This document shows positions 24,487 through 36,377 of a stretch of 64,000 nucleotides of DNA, one piece after another. Origin of the DNA: Manihot esculenta (taxonomy: Eukaryota; Streptophyta; Magnoliopsida; Malpighiales; Euphorbiaceae). The stretch lies in the NCBI RefSeq assembly GCF_001659605.2, contig NC_035174.2:23758027-23822026 (forward strand). Reading direction: 5' to 3'. A program made the translations under genes and the position numbers. The notes beneath the pieces are model-generated. The model searched no databases, was not told the DNA's origin, and was given only the letters and a program-made list of their open reading frames with translations. Each line of letters opens with the position of its first letter. Position 1 is the first letter of the stretch.

Positions 24487-26664
24487 TGTAACGACCCCAA
24501 AATGGACCGTCACCGGCGCTAGGATTCAGATCGGCTTAAGGCCGCCAGAACCCGTAGCAAGCCTGCTATATTCTCTGAGTACTTGTAAAATCTCATACAT
24601 GGTCATACATTTTCTGTGAAAATAAAAACTTTTCTCTGGACCAAGACTTAACCTGTGTATGCACTATCTCTGTACTCTGTACCCCTGACTAGAGCTTGCT
24701 CTAGATGGGTTAATTCATACCTGTTAAGCCTATTTTTTCACATACTCTATAAAACAGTTATATAAACAGACCATGTATAGATTTACAACACAAAAATAAC
24801 TAAGTCAAGCACAAGTCTAACTTTATACACAACTGTTACATCTCTTTCCTGTTACATCATGTCCACAATATTCTATTACAAAACTCTTCTCTCTTCCTGT
24901 ACTCTACTGGACTTTCCCTGTACACTGTACACTGAACCTGCAAAACCGGGGTTAAGGGAGTGGGATGAGCTCTATAGCCCAGTGAGTAGAACAGTAAAAC
25001 AAGTCATGAAAACATGATCTTATGGAATGCATCATATCACAGACAATTCACATCAAGGGTAAACCTGTCACCACATAGTCCCGGTAGCTATACCGTGCCA
25101 GGGCGTAGAATCGAGCACCTGGTCTTCCTGTCATATATGTATACGTGTATATAACACCTGTGTACTTACCATTGCCAGGGCGTAGTCAAAGGCTCCTGGA
25201 CTTCTCTCAGAGACTATTGGATCATTCAGCATTCACCCACATCAACAAATAACTATGCAATGCAAGATATTCGTGGATTCTAATGCAAACAACCTACTGC
25301 ATACTCATGATGCATGAATTATGCTAAAAGCATTTCATGTCTCAATTAAAAGAATTAAGTTTAGGTCCACTCACCTCTGGCTATCTGGACTGACTCTGCA
25401 GGCTCTGTAAACGCTGGAGCAGTACTCACTGCTGCTCTCTCTGGTTCCTCTGGTCTGTGCCTACACAGATGGACTCAAATGAGGGACCAAACTAGCTTAT
25501 GAACAACTCTATTAAACTCCCCAAGAATCCCCTTAGCCTCACTCAAACATCCATGCAAAGCATGCAAAGGAAGGCTGAACAGGACACTTTCGGCGGCAGG
25601 TTCGGCTGCCGAAAGTCCTCTCCAGAGCCGAAACTCAAGCACCTTCGGCGGCCGAATCTCTACTTTCGGCGGCCGAATCTCTACTTTCGGCAGCCGAACC
25701 CTTTTGGGGGCAAGTTTCGGGGGCTGAAAGGCACTCCAGAGACGAAAGTCTCTAACCTTCGGGGACATCTTCGGCGGCCGAAACTCCCCTCCAGAGCCGA
25801 AAGTCCAAAGGCTCGGGGGCAAGCTTAGGCAACCGAAGCCACCTCCTCAGCACATTCGGCGGCCGAACCATTCTTTGGCGGCCGAAGCTAGGTTCATCAG
25901 CAAGGCAGAACCTTGCTCTGCCTCACGCCAAAATGCACCAATCTTCCTCCAACTCAAACACCTCAACTCCTCAACATGCATACATCCAAGTATATGCTCA
26001 AAGGGGTCAGAAACTACCTTAAAACCCCAACAACACAAAACATATAACACATATACAAGCTTTTCCCAAAAAATATCACAAAACCTCTCTTTTACCCTAA
26101 TCATGCAAACTCTCCCCCAAAACCTTAAAAAAACTTCCATAAATCATGAAAACAAGCTCAAGATCTTTCCTTACCTCTTGAAACCAAGAAGATGAACGAT
26201 CCTAACGTGGAGTTTTGGAGCAACTCTCCTTCAAACTCTCCAAACTTCAAAATCTCAAGTGTTTAGTTCAAAACCTTCAAAAGAACATAAAAATCAATCA
26301 AACCTTTGCATGATTTGATGAAAACATGAAGAAAACTTAAGAAGGACAGGGTCTCACCTCAGAAAGTGAAAGAAAACGGCAATACTTATCCTTTCAACCG
26401 ACTGAGGGCCTTTTATAGGTGGCTGGCCAGACCACCTTCGGCTGCCACACGTGAAACCGAAAGCCATGCATGTTCGGCGGCCGAACCTGGCTTTTCTGCC
26501 TTGGTTCTTTTCTTTCCAAAACTCATTTCTTTTCCACTGTAAAATGTTCAAACATACTATATTACTTTAGAAAAATATAAATCTGACCCTTCTAGAGAAT
26601 TCCGACATCCTGGATTCCACCGAACGACAGGAATTCCGATGCCGGACTCTAGCCGGGTATTACA
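24487..26664 (-). mobile_element. Solo LTR, Tekay-like Ty3/gypsy, nested in the Athila element
   Basis: 2178 bp, TGTAACGACCCC to GGGTATTACA on the + strand, with perfect target duplication CTTAA (24482-24486 and 26665-26669). TATA (CCTTTTATAG, about 26410) and several TTCGGCGGCCGAA-type motifs (about 25630-25870 and 26472) are present. It is more diverged from the intact element than the 1-1944 copy is. Confidence 0.92.
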
Positions 26665-26891
26665 CTTAAATTGGACTAAGAGTCTACTTTATGTTTTGAT
26701 AAATATGTTTTAAAAGTGAGACTTGTTGTGATGAATTTTAGTGAAATTAAGCTATTTCTGCTATTATTTTATTGTATAACGATTTGATTCTTTTTTTTAG
26801 ACAATTAAATTTCAATTGGTTGAGGAAAGGGCTGTATTTTTTTTAAGAATCTAAATTTCAGTGCTTGTGAATAAGCAGGTGTAGAGAATTT
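26665..26891 (+). other. Athila 3' noncoding end
   Basis: No ORF. It includes a GGTTGAGGAAAGGGC stretch that could be the decayed polypurine-tract region ahead of the 3' LTR. Confidence 0.35.
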
Positions 26892-28330
26892 TGATAAGTT
26901 GTCAAACACACTAATTTTTTCATGTTGATTTTCATGATTTTGTTATATTCTTAATGATAAAAGATGAATTTTAATTTTAGACAGGTTTAGAGTTGAAAAT
27001 CTTAAAATTAATCGGCAGAGGCTGTTTTAGAGGTGGTTTGGACTAACAGATTCTACCTTGCCCAAGAGTGTAACCCAAACTCGACGAACAAACATCAGAG
27101 TTTCAATTTTGACAGCTGTATAAAATTCAAATTATTTTAGATAGCTGCATATATGATTAGATTAAGAATTAGAATAATAATAGTAGAATAATTTTTTGAT
27201 TGATTTTTCTTTTAAATTTAAATATTTTCTATAACTTTTTTTGTTAGGAAAAAGCCTATACAAGGGTTTATTTAGAAGTAGGAAGATATCTCTGAATTCA
27301 TCTCTTCATTCAACACATATCTTCGCATTTTCTTTTTTCTTTATCTCTTGATTTCTTCAACATCTTAAGCTGAATATAATTTTCTTTTTTATATCTTTCT
27401 ACATTTTGTAATGGCTCTTAGTAGCTAAATACTTTTTTTCAGTTGAAAGTTAATCCGATTGAGATTTTTATCAAGTTACGAGATCTAATGTTATTTTCTA
27501 TTTATCTTAATTTTTATTTTCATTCTTTTTTTATTTTTGAGAAACACCATTTCTATTGTTATTTTCTTAGGTATTTAAGAGGTCTATTGAATATCCTAAC
27601 TATGAGGTATTTAAGAAGCCTATTGAATATTCTAACTAAACAATATATTGCTAACTAATTCAAATAAATACGTAGTTGTTTAATTGAGTTAATTCAAATA
27701 ACAATAAGCATATCTATTTATATTAAGAAATTGAATAATTTAGTTTAAATAATTTACTTGTAATTGTTAGTAAATTTAGATTCTTCTTTTTCTTAATGCA
27801 ACTAAATATTAAATCTACAAGTTTATTGAGATTATTAATTAATTATGAATTAATTTAACACTTTTTAAATTGAATTCGCTTATTTAAACATTAGAAATTT
27901 AAGTATCATCTTTTGAATCAATGAACTAATAAACCACTTAACTTGAATTATCTTCAGCTGAACTTTTAATTAATTGTTTGTTTCATCATTCCATCATACA
28001 TAATTTCTTCCTTCTTCAATTTTCTTGAAATCAAATTTTGAATCAATGAATTAATAAACCACTTAATTTGGATTATCTTCGACTGAACTTTTAATTAATT
28101 GTTTATTTCATCATTCCCTCATACAATTTTCTTAAAATCAAATTTCCAATTGAAATTTTCTTGTTCTTTTTTCTTAATAATTCTTTTTGTAATCTTTTCT
28201 TACTCTTTTCTCGCTTAGCTTATTAATAAATTTAAGATCTATATGGGATCGATATTCATTCACCTAGATAGGGTCGACACTCGTACAAAACCATTAAGTT
28301 ATTCTAAGTAGCCCTGTAATAACTAGCCCA
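26892..28330 (+). mobile_element. Probable 3' LTR of the Athila element
   Basis: It starts TGATAAGTTGTC at 26892, a typical start for LTRs of this group. It has T/C-rich leader-like sequence at 27300-27380. It ends near a GGGATCGATATT and GGTCGACACT region (28245-28275), which resembles the ends of Athila LTRs. The right end and any target duplication are not resolved. A partial internal duplication is seen: AATCAATGAACTAATAAACC at 27916 and a near copy at 28042. Confidence 0.45.
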
Positions 28331-28796
28331 ATCGCTTCGCACTCTTACCAGCATGCGCGCTGAGAGGAATTAAATGGCCGCCTGACATAGAGAAGTGCTC
28401 TAACTCGTCCGTACCTATGTTCTGAATGACAGAGATAGGTGGTACTGTAGTAGAAAAACGGTTATATATCATTAGCAGACAAAAGAAAAAAGGATAAAAG
28501 GGAAGGGAGGTGATCTTTCCTAACCAACCTTACGCTGTAAACCTATTTTCTAGATAGAATATCAATCTATTATTAAAAAAGTATTAATAGTTTAAAATTG
28601 AGTTTCACTATTTTTTACATAAAATATTATCATTACTAATAGATAATAACAAACTAAATTTTATTAATATTAATTAATGATTTTGTTAAATTATGGTAAT
28701 AATTTAAATTTATTAATTCAACTTTAAAGATTATTAATAATATCATACAACTTATTAAAAATGATAATAAAATGTTAATTAATTAGTAATAATAAT
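28331..28796. other. Spacer between the Athila remnant and the intact Tekay-like element
   Basis: A short mixed-composition block (to about 28545) is followed by AT-rich DNA. No gene was recognised. It ends with target duplication ATAAT (28792-28796). Confidence 0.5.
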
Positions 28797-29423
28797 TGTA
28801 ACGCCCCGGAAATCCGGACCGCTACCGGCGCTAGGGTCCGGGTCGACTTAAGGCCGCCGGGACCCGTAGCAAGCCTGACATATAACCTGTAAACCTGTAT
28901 AATCCCATACATGATCAACAACATGCATAAAAATTAAAACTTTTCTTCATACAAACTGTCATCAACTAACTCAACCTGTGCATACTCTGAACATATTCAT
29001 AACATAGTCCCTCTGTGGGATCTCATCAAGCCTTAAAGGCAAAACAACCTGTGTTGAGTTAGTTTACATAAACATCATAACATAAGATCATGTATATACA
29101 AAAGGGATTAACAATATATTATGGTCAAGCACAACTCTATCCTCAATAACCTCATTACATAACATCCTGAATATTTTTACATTTCATCATAATACAATTG
29201 TCATGTCCACAAACTAACTATTACATACATATGACTTTTTCTCGTCTTGCCTTCTCTATCTATCCCGTACCTGCAAACCTGGGGGTTAGGGGAGAGGGGT
29301 GAGCTAGATGCCCAGTGAGTAGAACTATAAAAGAAAATATTTAAAACATGCTATCATGAAATGCGTCACTGCACAAACAAATCACACCACGGATGGACTG
29401 ATTCAAAAATTCCTCAGCTCCAT

Positions 29424-29581
29424 GCCCGGCCCTATTATGGGCACCACAGGACTTCGTATTGCCCGGCCCTATTATGGGCACCACAGGACTTCGTACTCGG
29501 AGTTATTGCCCGGCCCTATTATGGGCACCACAGGACTTCGTATTGCCCGGCCCTATTATGGGCACCACAGGACTTCGTATT
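29424..29581. repeat. LTR minisatellite, 4 units
   Basis: Units are 29424-29460 (37 bp), 29461-29507 (47 bp), 29508-29544 (37) and 29545-29581 (37). Each contains GCCCGGCCCTATTATGGGCA. The partner LTR has only two units. Confidence 0.95.
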
Positions 29582-30652
29582 CAGAAGGCTAATGAATCAT
29601 CCTAATGTCCATCCACTATCATCTATCACAACAATACAATGCGGCATAGTCGTGAATTCTAATGCAAACAACCTATAATATGATCATGATGCATGAAGCA
29701 TGATAAAAGCATTTCATTTCTTAATTTAAAAGGTTAAGTTTAGTTCCACTCACCTCTGGCTGACTCTGACAAACTCTGTAGCAGCTGGCTCACTGCTGGG
29801 GTCCTTGGTTCCTCGGGTCCGAACCTACACAGGTGGACTCCAATGAGGGACCAAACATACATAAACATAACTCTAATATATTCCCCAAAAACCCCCTAAA
29901 ACATCCTGAAAATATCACATAGGGATATGCATGGGGTGGCTGAACAGGGCACTTTCGGCGGCACCTTCGGCGGCCGAAAGTCCTGGACAGATCCGAAAGT
30001 CAGGCACTTTCGGCGGCACCTTCGGCGGCCGAAAGTCCCAGACAGAGACGAAAGTCTCTTTTCGGGGGCAACTTCGGCAGCCGAATGCTGCCTCCACAAA
30101 GGGGGTTCGGCGGCCGAAACTCCCTTCGGCGGCCGAACCTGGTTTCTGCCAGAAGGGCAGAAACTTGGTTCACATGAACCCCTTGCCTCCCAAAACCTCA
30201 AATCAAGCATATATCTCAACCAAATCATGCATACAAGTTCCTAGGGGCCTCAAAACATCAAATACCCCAACTACAACACTTCAAACACCCACAATCAACA
30301 CACATTGACCAAAACATCAATATTAACCCATAACTCAAAATATAACCTAACATGCATTTCTACTCATAGATCTAGCATAAAACTTACTTAAAACATATAA
30401 GGAGATTAAGATCGGCCCTTACCTCTTGAAGATCGAGAGGGAGACGACCTAAACTTGGAGATTCACGAAAATGAGCTCCTGAGTTCCCAAAGCTCCAAAA
30501 CTTGGTTTAAATGTTCAAAACTTGCAATGTGAGTTTAAAACTTAAGAAAAATGGAAGAGATTTGGAGGAAGAGCACAAGAGTTGCAAAGGGAAGGTCGGA
30601 AGCTTGCTGTGGCCGAAAATGGGAGAAAGCTCGCCCATTTCGGCTAAGTGCC

Positions 30653-30662
30653 CCTTTTATAG
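30653..30662 (-). promoter_or_regulatory. LTR TATA box (3' LTR copy)
   Basis: CTATAAAAGG on the - strand, between the two clusters of TTCGGCGGCCGAA motifs. An identical site at 38150-38159 in the 5' LTR would drive the element's transcript. Confidence 0.6.
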
Positions 30663-30715
30663 TGGCTGGCCAGGCCACGTTCGGGGGCCGAATGTGCCTC
30701 CGTATCCATGCAATG

Positions 30716-30840
30716 TTCGGCGGCCGAACTTGACTTTCGGCGGCCGAACCTGGACTGCCCTCACTCATGCTTTCGGGGGCCTAACGTGCCTCCTAAACGC
30801 ATGCACATTCGGCGGCCGAACTTGACTTTCGGCGGCCGAA
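30716..30840. repeat. Two phased pairs of the near-palindrome TTCGGCGGCCGAA in U3
   Basis: Copies start at 30716 and 30736, then 30808 and 30828; each pair is 20 bp start to start. Each copy is a perfect 6-bp inverted repeat (TTCGGC/GCCGAA) around one central base. The same pairs appear in the other Tekay-like LTRs (30/50 and about 16644/16664). Confidence 0.9.
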
Positions 30841-31019
30841 CCTGGGTTTTCCTCCAAAGACTTTTCATGCAAAAACTCATTTAATTTCATACTTTAAAAC
30901 CATTAAAACATGAAAACATTTTATGAAAGCATGGTTCTACCCTTCTAGAGGTCTCCGACATCCGAGATTCCACCGGACGGTAGGAATTCCGATACCGGAG
31001 TCTAGCCGGGTATTACATT

Positions 31020-31030
31020 CTCCCCCCCTT
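31020..31030 (-). promoter_or_regulatory. Polypurine tract
   Basis: AAGGGGGGGAG on the - strand, immediately before the 3' LTR. It primes plus-strand DNA synthesis in LTR retrotransposons. Confidence 0.9.
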
Positions 31031-31126
31031 AAGAACATTCGTCCCCGAATGTTCCTCACTAGCACACATAGCATGGCAAAGAACATAACACACATACAAG
31101 GCACATAAACACATAGGGATCTAACC

Positions 31127-34100
31127 TTAAAAGAGATGAGGATATTGCTGGAGCATAGTCTCCCGTGTCTCCCAAGTGCACTCTTCCAAGTTGTGGTGGT
31201 TCCAAAGGACTTTCACCATCGGGATTTCCTTGTTTCTTAACTTTCTGATCTGGGTGTCTATGATCCGTACTGGCTGTTCAACATAGGTGAGATCCTCTTG
31301 GACCTCCACATCAGGCTCACTAAGAACCTTGCTCGGATCTGACACAAACTTCCTCAACATTGAGACATGGAAAACCGGATGGATTCTTTCCATCGAAGCA
31401 GGTAAATCCAGCTTGTACGACACATTCCCAATCTTTTGCAAGATTTCAAAGGGTCCGATGTATCGTGGGGCTAGTTTACCTTTCTTCCCGAAGCGAACCA
31501 CTCCCTTCATTGGAGACACCTTGAGCAATACCAGATCCCCCTCCTGAAACTCTAACCATCTTCTGCGGACGTCTGCATAGCTCTTCTGTCTGCTTGCAGC
31601 AGTCTTGATTCTTTCTCTGATTATGGGTACCACCCTGCTGGTGATCTCTACTAACTCAGGCCCTGCCAAGGCCTTTTCTCCAACTTCCTCCCAGCAAACA
31701 GGTGATCTGCACTTCCTTCCGTACAAAGCTTCATATGGAGCCATCCCGATGCTAGCATGATGGCTGTTGTTGTAGGCAAACTCCGCCAAAGGTAGATCCT
31801 GCCTCCAAGAACCGCCAAAGTCTAGCACACACATTCTGAGCATATCCTCGATAGTCTGGATGGTCCTTTCTGACTGTCCATCAGTCTGGGGGTGGAAGGC
31901 AGTACTGAAATCCAACCTAGTACCCATGGCATTCTGCAGACTCCACCAAAATCTAGAGGTGAACTGGGGCCCTCTATCTGACACTATCGAAACAGGAACC
32001 CCATGCAGCCTGACGATCTCATCCACATATACCTGCGCCAACTTGTCCACAGAGTAGCCACTCCTGACAGGAATGAAGTGAGCAGATTTGGTGAGTCTGT
32101 CCACAATCACCCATATGGAGTCCAATCTGTTGGACGTCGCCGGTAACCCCACTACGAAGTCCATAGCTATATTCTCCCATTTCCACTCTGGAATAGGTAG
32201 CGGGTTAAGCATTCCAGCCGGCTTCTGATGTTCCAGCTTCACCCTCTGACATATTTCGCAGGCGGACACAAACTGCGCCACTTCTTTCTTCATAGCTGGC
32301 CACCAATAAACCTTCTTTAGATCTTGATACATCTTGGTGGCTCCGGGGTGAACGCTGTATCTTGCATTATGAGCCTCTCTCATAATGTCTCCTTTTAACC
32401 CAATGTCATCTGGTACACATAGTCTGCTCCCATAGCGGAGGATCCCCTTACTGTCGAATCTGTACTCGCTATCCTTGCCTGACTGAACAGTCCTGGCAAC
32501 CTTCACTAACTCCGGGTCCTCATGCTGTTTCTGAGCCACCTGCTCCAGAAACACGGGTGCTACTCTCATCTGGGCCACTAAGGCACCTGTACCAAACAAC
32601 TCCAACTGTAGACCTTCCTCAATAAGCTTGTAGAACTCCTTCACCACTGGTCTCCTCTCTGCCGATATGTGGGATAAACTGCCTAATGACTTCCGGCTTA
32701 GGGCGTCTGCCATGACATTCGCCTTACCCGGATGATACTGAATCTTGCAATCATAGTCACTTAGCAGCTCTACCCATCTCCTCTGCCTCAGATTCAGATC
32801 CCTCTGACTCAAGATGTACTGCAGGCTCTTATGATCTGTGAAGATCTCACATTTCACCCCATAAAGGTAATGCCTCCACATCTTGAGTGCAAAGATTACT
32901 GCTGCCATCTCAAGGTCATGTGTGGGGTAATTCAACTCATGCTTCTTCAGCTGCCTAGAAGCATAAGCGATCACCCTCTCATTCTGCATCAGTACACAAC
33001 CCAGTCCCACACGGGACGCATCACAAAAGACTGTAAAGTCCTCATCACTAGATGGCAGAGCTAACACTGGTGCTGAAGTCAACCTCTTCTTAAGCTCTTC
33101 GAAACTCTCCTCGCACTGGTCGGTCCACAGAAACTTCTGATTCTTCCTGGTTAGTCTGGTCAGAGGAGCTGCTATCTTTGAGAAGTCCTGAACGAACCTC
33201 CTGTAGTAACCTGCCAAACCCAAGAAACTTCTAATCTCTGTCACTGAAGTGGGTCTAGGCCAGTTAGCCACAACTTCTACCTTCTTGGGGTCCACCTCTG
33301 TCCCATTCTCTGACACTACATGCCCCAAGAACGAAATGCTCCTTAACCAGAACTCACACTTGGAGAACTTGGCATACAAGCCATGTTCCCTCAAGGTCTG
33401 TAGAACCAACCTCAGATGATGGGCATGCTCCTCTGCATTCCTGGAATACACCAAGATGTCATCTATGAAGACAATAACGAAGTGATCCAGGTACTGGCTA
33501 AACACTCTGTTCATGAGATCCATGAATGCTGCAGGGGCGTTAGTTAACCCGAACGGCATCACAAGGAACTCAAAATGCCCATATCTGGTCCTGAAAGCCG
33601 TCTTTGGCACATCCTCATCCCTTATCCTTAGCTGATGGTACCCCGATCTTAGATCTATTTTGGAGAAACAACCCGCTCCGGCTAGCTGGTCGAATAGATC
33701 ATCGATCCTAGGCAATGGGTACCTATTCTTGGTAGTGACTTTGTTCAACTGCCTGTAGTCGATACAAAGTCTAAGGGATCCATCCTTCTTCCTCACAAAC
33801 AAGACCGGAGCACCCCAAGGTGAGGTACTCTGTCGGATGAAACCCTTTTCTACCAGCTCTTGCAATTGCTCTTTCAACTCCTTTAACTCGGCTGGAGCCA
33901 TCCTGTAGGGAGGGATAGAGATCGGTCTAGTTCCAGGCATCAACTCTATCTCGAACTCTATCTCCCTAGCAGGTGGTAAACCTGGAAGCTCATCAGGAAA
34001 GACATCCTGAAACTCTCTGACAACTGACACCGAGGCCGGCTCCCTGACCTGACTGTCTAGCTCTCTCACATGAGCTAAGTACCCCTGACATCCCTTCCTA

Positions 34101-36139
34101 AGCAACCTACGAGCCTGAAGAGCTGATATCAGACCTCTAGGTGTGCCCCTCTTGTCTCCTCTGAAGACGACCTCTAACCCGTTCTGATCTCTGAACCTGA
34201 CTACCTTGTCCCTGCAGTCCAAGGTAGCACCATGGGTAGATAGCCAATCCATCCCTAGAATGACGTCAAAGTCTGTCAAATCTAGAACCACAAGGTCGGC
34301 GGAGAGGCATCTTCCCTCAATAAAAACTGGACTGTACTGGCAGACTGACACTGCCACTGACGGGTCACACTTGGGTCCACTGACCCATAGGGGACACTCT
34401 AACCCAGAGACTATCAGACCTAACCTCTCAACGGCTCTCGGAGCAATAAATGAATGAGATGCACCCGGGTCCATTAATGCATACACATCAGAACACCCAA
34501 TGACGAGATTACCTGACACCACGGTGTTGGATGTGTTAGCCTCCTGCTGTGTCATGGTGAAGATCCTGGCTGGAGCTGATGGACCTTCACCTCGGGAACC
34601 AGAAGAAGAGGTTGCCCCTCTCCCTCTACCTCTGCCACTGCCCTGAGTTGTGGCTGGAACTGCTGGCTGTGCCACACTACCAGAAGCTGTCTGCTGGGGC
34701 TGGCCCATAAAAGGCGCTCTAGGACAATCCCGAGCTATGTGTCCCTCCTGTCCACATCTGAAACATGCATTAGTCCCAGCTCGACACACTCCCCTGTGCG
34801 GTCTTCCACATCTCTGGCATTCTGTACCATCTGAGCCTGAGCTCGAGCCACCGCCGAATCCCAGACCGGATTTCAACTTGTTCCAAAACTTATTCTTCTT
34901 CGGCTTCTTGGTGGTGCTATCCCACCTCTTCTTACCTGAGCTCTGAGAAGAGAAACCTGGTCCTCCTCTGTTTGGGGTCTTAACCCCTGAAGACTGGGTC
35001 ACTGATTGCTTCACTGACCCCTCAACTATAGCACTTGCCTCCATTCTTCGAGCCATATCCACCACAGTGTGGAAACTTTCTCTCTCAGCTGACTGAACCA
35101 ACGAGGAGTACCTGGAATGCAGCTTCATAATATATTTCTTGGCTTTCTTCGTATCTGAATCTAGAGCTTGCCCTGAAAAAGGCAATAGCTCCAAGAATTT
35201 ATCCGTGAACTCCTCTACACTCATGTGCTCTGACTGCCTCAGTTGCTCAAACTCAATCATTTTCAGTTCTCTAGAACTGTCTGGAAAAGCCCATCCAGCG
35301 AACTCATTCGCAAATTCTTCCCATGTCATACCGTCTAGTCTCGGGTCCACATAACACTTGAACCATTCCCGTGCCTTCTTGCACTTTAAAGTGAACCCTG
35401 CCATCTGAATGGCCCTGCTGTCACTTGCCCCTAGCTCATCAGTTATTGTCTTCACTACTCTCAGATACTCAAAGGGGTCATCCCCTGACTTGTATTTGGG
35501 AGCATCTAGCTTGAGGTAATCTGTCATCTTTACCTTGCTCCCATCGACTGAGCTAGGTCTAGGAGGTTGAGTAACTGGGGCTGCTGGTTCTGTAGGTGGT
35601 GGAGGTGGAGGTGCAGCATTCCCCGAGGTGGGGTTTGCCGGGTTTGGATAGAAGGGTGAGGGTGGATAAGCTGGGTACTGTGTATAGGGTGGATAGAAAG
35701 GTGGATAAGGCATGTAGGTAGGGTAGGGGTTAAAGCTGGAGTAATCCGATGTGCCTCCCATCGGATACCCTGAACCCTGTGGGAAGGGTGGATAATGGGG
35801 TGGAAAACCATACCCCGAGGCCTGAACGCCTCCCTGAGACTCCCCTGTCCCTTCTTCCTGCATGCTCACATCCAGGTTCCCATCCCTCCTCTGATCCTCT
35901 TCCATAACCTCCCTCACATCTGAAGAACTTCCTCCCCTATTTGTCCCCCTTCTGCTAGCATCAAAAGACCTTCTAGGGTCCCTTGACACTCTCTCTCTGT
36001 TGGCTCTACAAGACATTGCCCTAGGCAATGTAGGAGGACGGGCGCTCGTGCCCTCATCCTCAGGTGGCACTCCAGTCAATCGCGCAGATCGACGAGTTCC
36101 TCTCATCCTATTCTCTGAAAAACAGCTCATAACAAGCAA
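31127..36139 (-). CDS. Gag-Pol polyprotein of a Tekay-like chromovirus (1670 residues, intact)
   Basis: Domain order: a Pro/Tyr-rich N-terminal region (about 110-200); gag domain (about 205-370); two CCHC-like zinc knuckles (441-473, including [14 protein letters not shown]); aspartic protease with MDPGASHSF (556-564); reverse transcriptase with FIDD (891-894); RNase H with FCDAS (1038-1042) and TDHKSL (1101-1106); integrase with an HHCC zinc site (H1257, H1264, C1294, C1297) and catalytic D1327, D1388, E1424 (D-35-E spacing); GPF/Y-type block (IGPFEI, about 1561) and a C-terminal chromodomain (about 1617-1670). It supplies particle assembly, processing, reverse transcription and chromatin-targeted integration. 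One frame, no stops. The protease has Pro where DSG or DTG is usual. Start: the first Met of the frame is at 36139, but nearby Met codons (residues 4 and 12) are equally possible. Confidence 0.95.
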   Translation of the reverse strand: MLVMSCFSENRMRGTRRSARLTGVPPEDEGTSARPPTLPRAMSCRANRERVSRDPRRSFDASRRGTNRGGSSSDVREVMEEDQRRDGNLDVSMQEEGTGESQGGVQASGYGFPPHYPPFPQGSGYPMGGTSDYSSFNPYPTYMPYPPFYPPYTQYPAYPPSPFYPNPANPTSGNAAPPPPPPTEPAAPVTQPPRPSSVDGSKVKMTDYLKLDAPKYKSGDDPFEYLRVVKTITDELGASDSRAIQMAGFTLKCKKAREWFKCYVDPRLDGMTWEEFANEFAGWAFPDSSRELKMIEFEQLRQSEHMSVEEFTDKFLELLPFSGQALDSDTKKAKKYIMKLHSRYSSLVQSAERESFHTVVDMARRMEASAIVEGSVKQSVTQSSGVKTPNRGGPGFSSQSSGKKRWDSTTKKPKKNKFWNKLKSGLGFGGGSSSGSDGTECQRCGRPHRGVCRAGTNACFRCGQEGHIARDCPRAPFMGQPQQTASGSVAQPAVPATTQGSGRGRGRGATSSSGSRGEGPSAPARIFTMTQQEANTSNTVVSGNLVIGCSDVYALMDPGASHSFIAPRAVERLGLIVSGLECPLWVSGPKCDPSVAVSVCQYSPVFIEGRCLSADLVVLDLTDFDVILGMDWLSTHGATLDCRDKVVRFRDQNGLEVVFRGDKRGTPRGLISALQARRLLRKGCQGYLAHVRELDSQVREPASVSVVREFQDVFPDELPGLPPAREIEFEIELMPGTRPISIPPYRMAPAELKELKEQLQELVEKGFIRQSTSPWGAPVLFVRKKDGSLRLCIDYRQLNKVTTKNRYPLPRIDDLFDQLAGAGCFSKIDLRSGYHQLRIRDEDVPKTAFRTRYGHFEFLVMPFGLTNAPAAFMDLMNRVFSQYLDHFVIVFIDDILVYSRNAEEHAHHLRLVLQTLREHGLYAKFSKCEFWLRSISFLGHVVSENGTEVDPKKVEVVANWPRPTSVTEIRSFLGLAGYYRRFVQDFSKIAAPLTRLTRKNQKFLWTDQCEESFEELKKRLTSAPVLALPSSDEDFTVFCDASRVGLGCVLMQNERVIAYASRQLKKHELNYPTHDLEMAAVIFALKMWRHYLYGVKCEIFTDHKSLQYILSQRDLNLRQRRWVELLSDYDCKIQYHPGKANVMADALSRKSLGSLSHISAERRPVVKEFYKLIEEGLQLELFGTGALVAQMRVAPVFLEQVAQKQHEDPELVKVARTVQSGKDSEYRFDSKGILRYGSRLCVPDDIGLKGDIMREAHNARYSVHPGATKMYQDLKKVYWWPAMKKEVAQFVSACEICQRVKLEHQKPAGMLNPLPIPEWKWENIAMDFVVGLPATSNRLDSIWVIVDRLTKSAHFIPVRSGYSVDKLAQVYVDEIVRLHGVPVSIVSDRGPQFTSRFWWSLQNAMGTRLDFSTAFHPQTDGQSERTIQTIEDMLRMCVLDFGGSWRQDLPLAEFAYNNSHHASIGMAPYEALYGRKCRSPVCWEEVGEKALAGPELVEITSRVVPIIRERIKTAASRQKSYADVRRRWLEFQEGDLVLLKVSPMKGVVRFGKKGKLAPRYIGPFEILQKIGNVSYKLDLPASMERIHPVFHVSMLRKFVSDPSKVLSEPDVEVQEDLTYVEQPVRIIDTQIRKLRNKEIPMVKVLWNHHNLEECTWETRETMLQQYPHLF

Positions 36140-36362
36140 ACATTAGCATCATATGGTTCATGTGGGCACACATGAACCCTCATCACATACATCACATAGC
36201 ATAGCATGTCATCCATGCACATGTACAAAATCATGGCATTTCACATCATTATACAAGACAGGACTCAACATCCTATCCTAGTGGACATGACCTTCCTATT
36301 GTGCTTGACCTTCTATAACATCTATGAGCCCGACACTCTAGGTCCGACCATATGAACCTAGG
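36140..36362 (-). promoter_or_regulatory. Leader between primer-binding site and polyprotein
   Basis: Noncoding, rich in CATCA/ACAT words on the + strand. No ORF of its own. Confidence 0.6.
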
Positions 36363-36374
36363 GCTCTGATACCA
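36363..36374 (-). promoter_or_regulatory. Primer-binding site, initiator tRNA-Met type
   Basis: The - strand reads TGGTATCAGAGC three bases after the 5' LTR end. This is complementary to the 3' end of plant initiator tRNA-Met and is the standard PBS of such elements. Confidence 0.95.
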
Positions 36375-36377
36375 TTC

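Larger units (their letters stand above)
14177..28330 (+). mobile_element. Athila-like Ty3/gypsy element, 5'-truncated, split by four nested solo LTRs
   Basis: Host pieces are 14177-14724, 16948-18481, 19854-21622, 23296-24486 and 26665 to about 28330. In order they carry RNase H, integrase, the GGGAGGCAA box after integrase (18203), the Athila extra ORF, the CATTGAGGATAAT box (21607, interrupted by an insertion and resumed as AATGT at 23296), 3' noncoding sequence and a probable 3' LTR. This is the Athila gene order. Excising each solo LTR plus one target duplication restores continuity. The 5' LTR, gag, protease and RT are absent; a LINE remnant and a copia element lie where they should be. 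Confidence 0.75.
28797..31017 (-). mobile_element. 3' LTR of the intact Tekay-like element
   Basis: 2221 bp, TGTAACGCCCCGG to CCGGGTATTACA on the + strand. TATA (reverse) is at 30653-30662. The near-palindrome clusters lie at 29957-30137 (transcribed side) and 30716-30840 (U3 side). Confidence 0.95.

Noticed and set aside
29424..29581. CRISPR-like direct repeat array
   Set aside because: The units abut without spacers, lie inside a plant LTR, and vary in copy number as a minisatellite does.
31287..35811. Several ORFs of 60-100 codons within the Tekay polyprotein, both strands
   Set aside because: They are shadows of the 1670-codon polyprotein frame.
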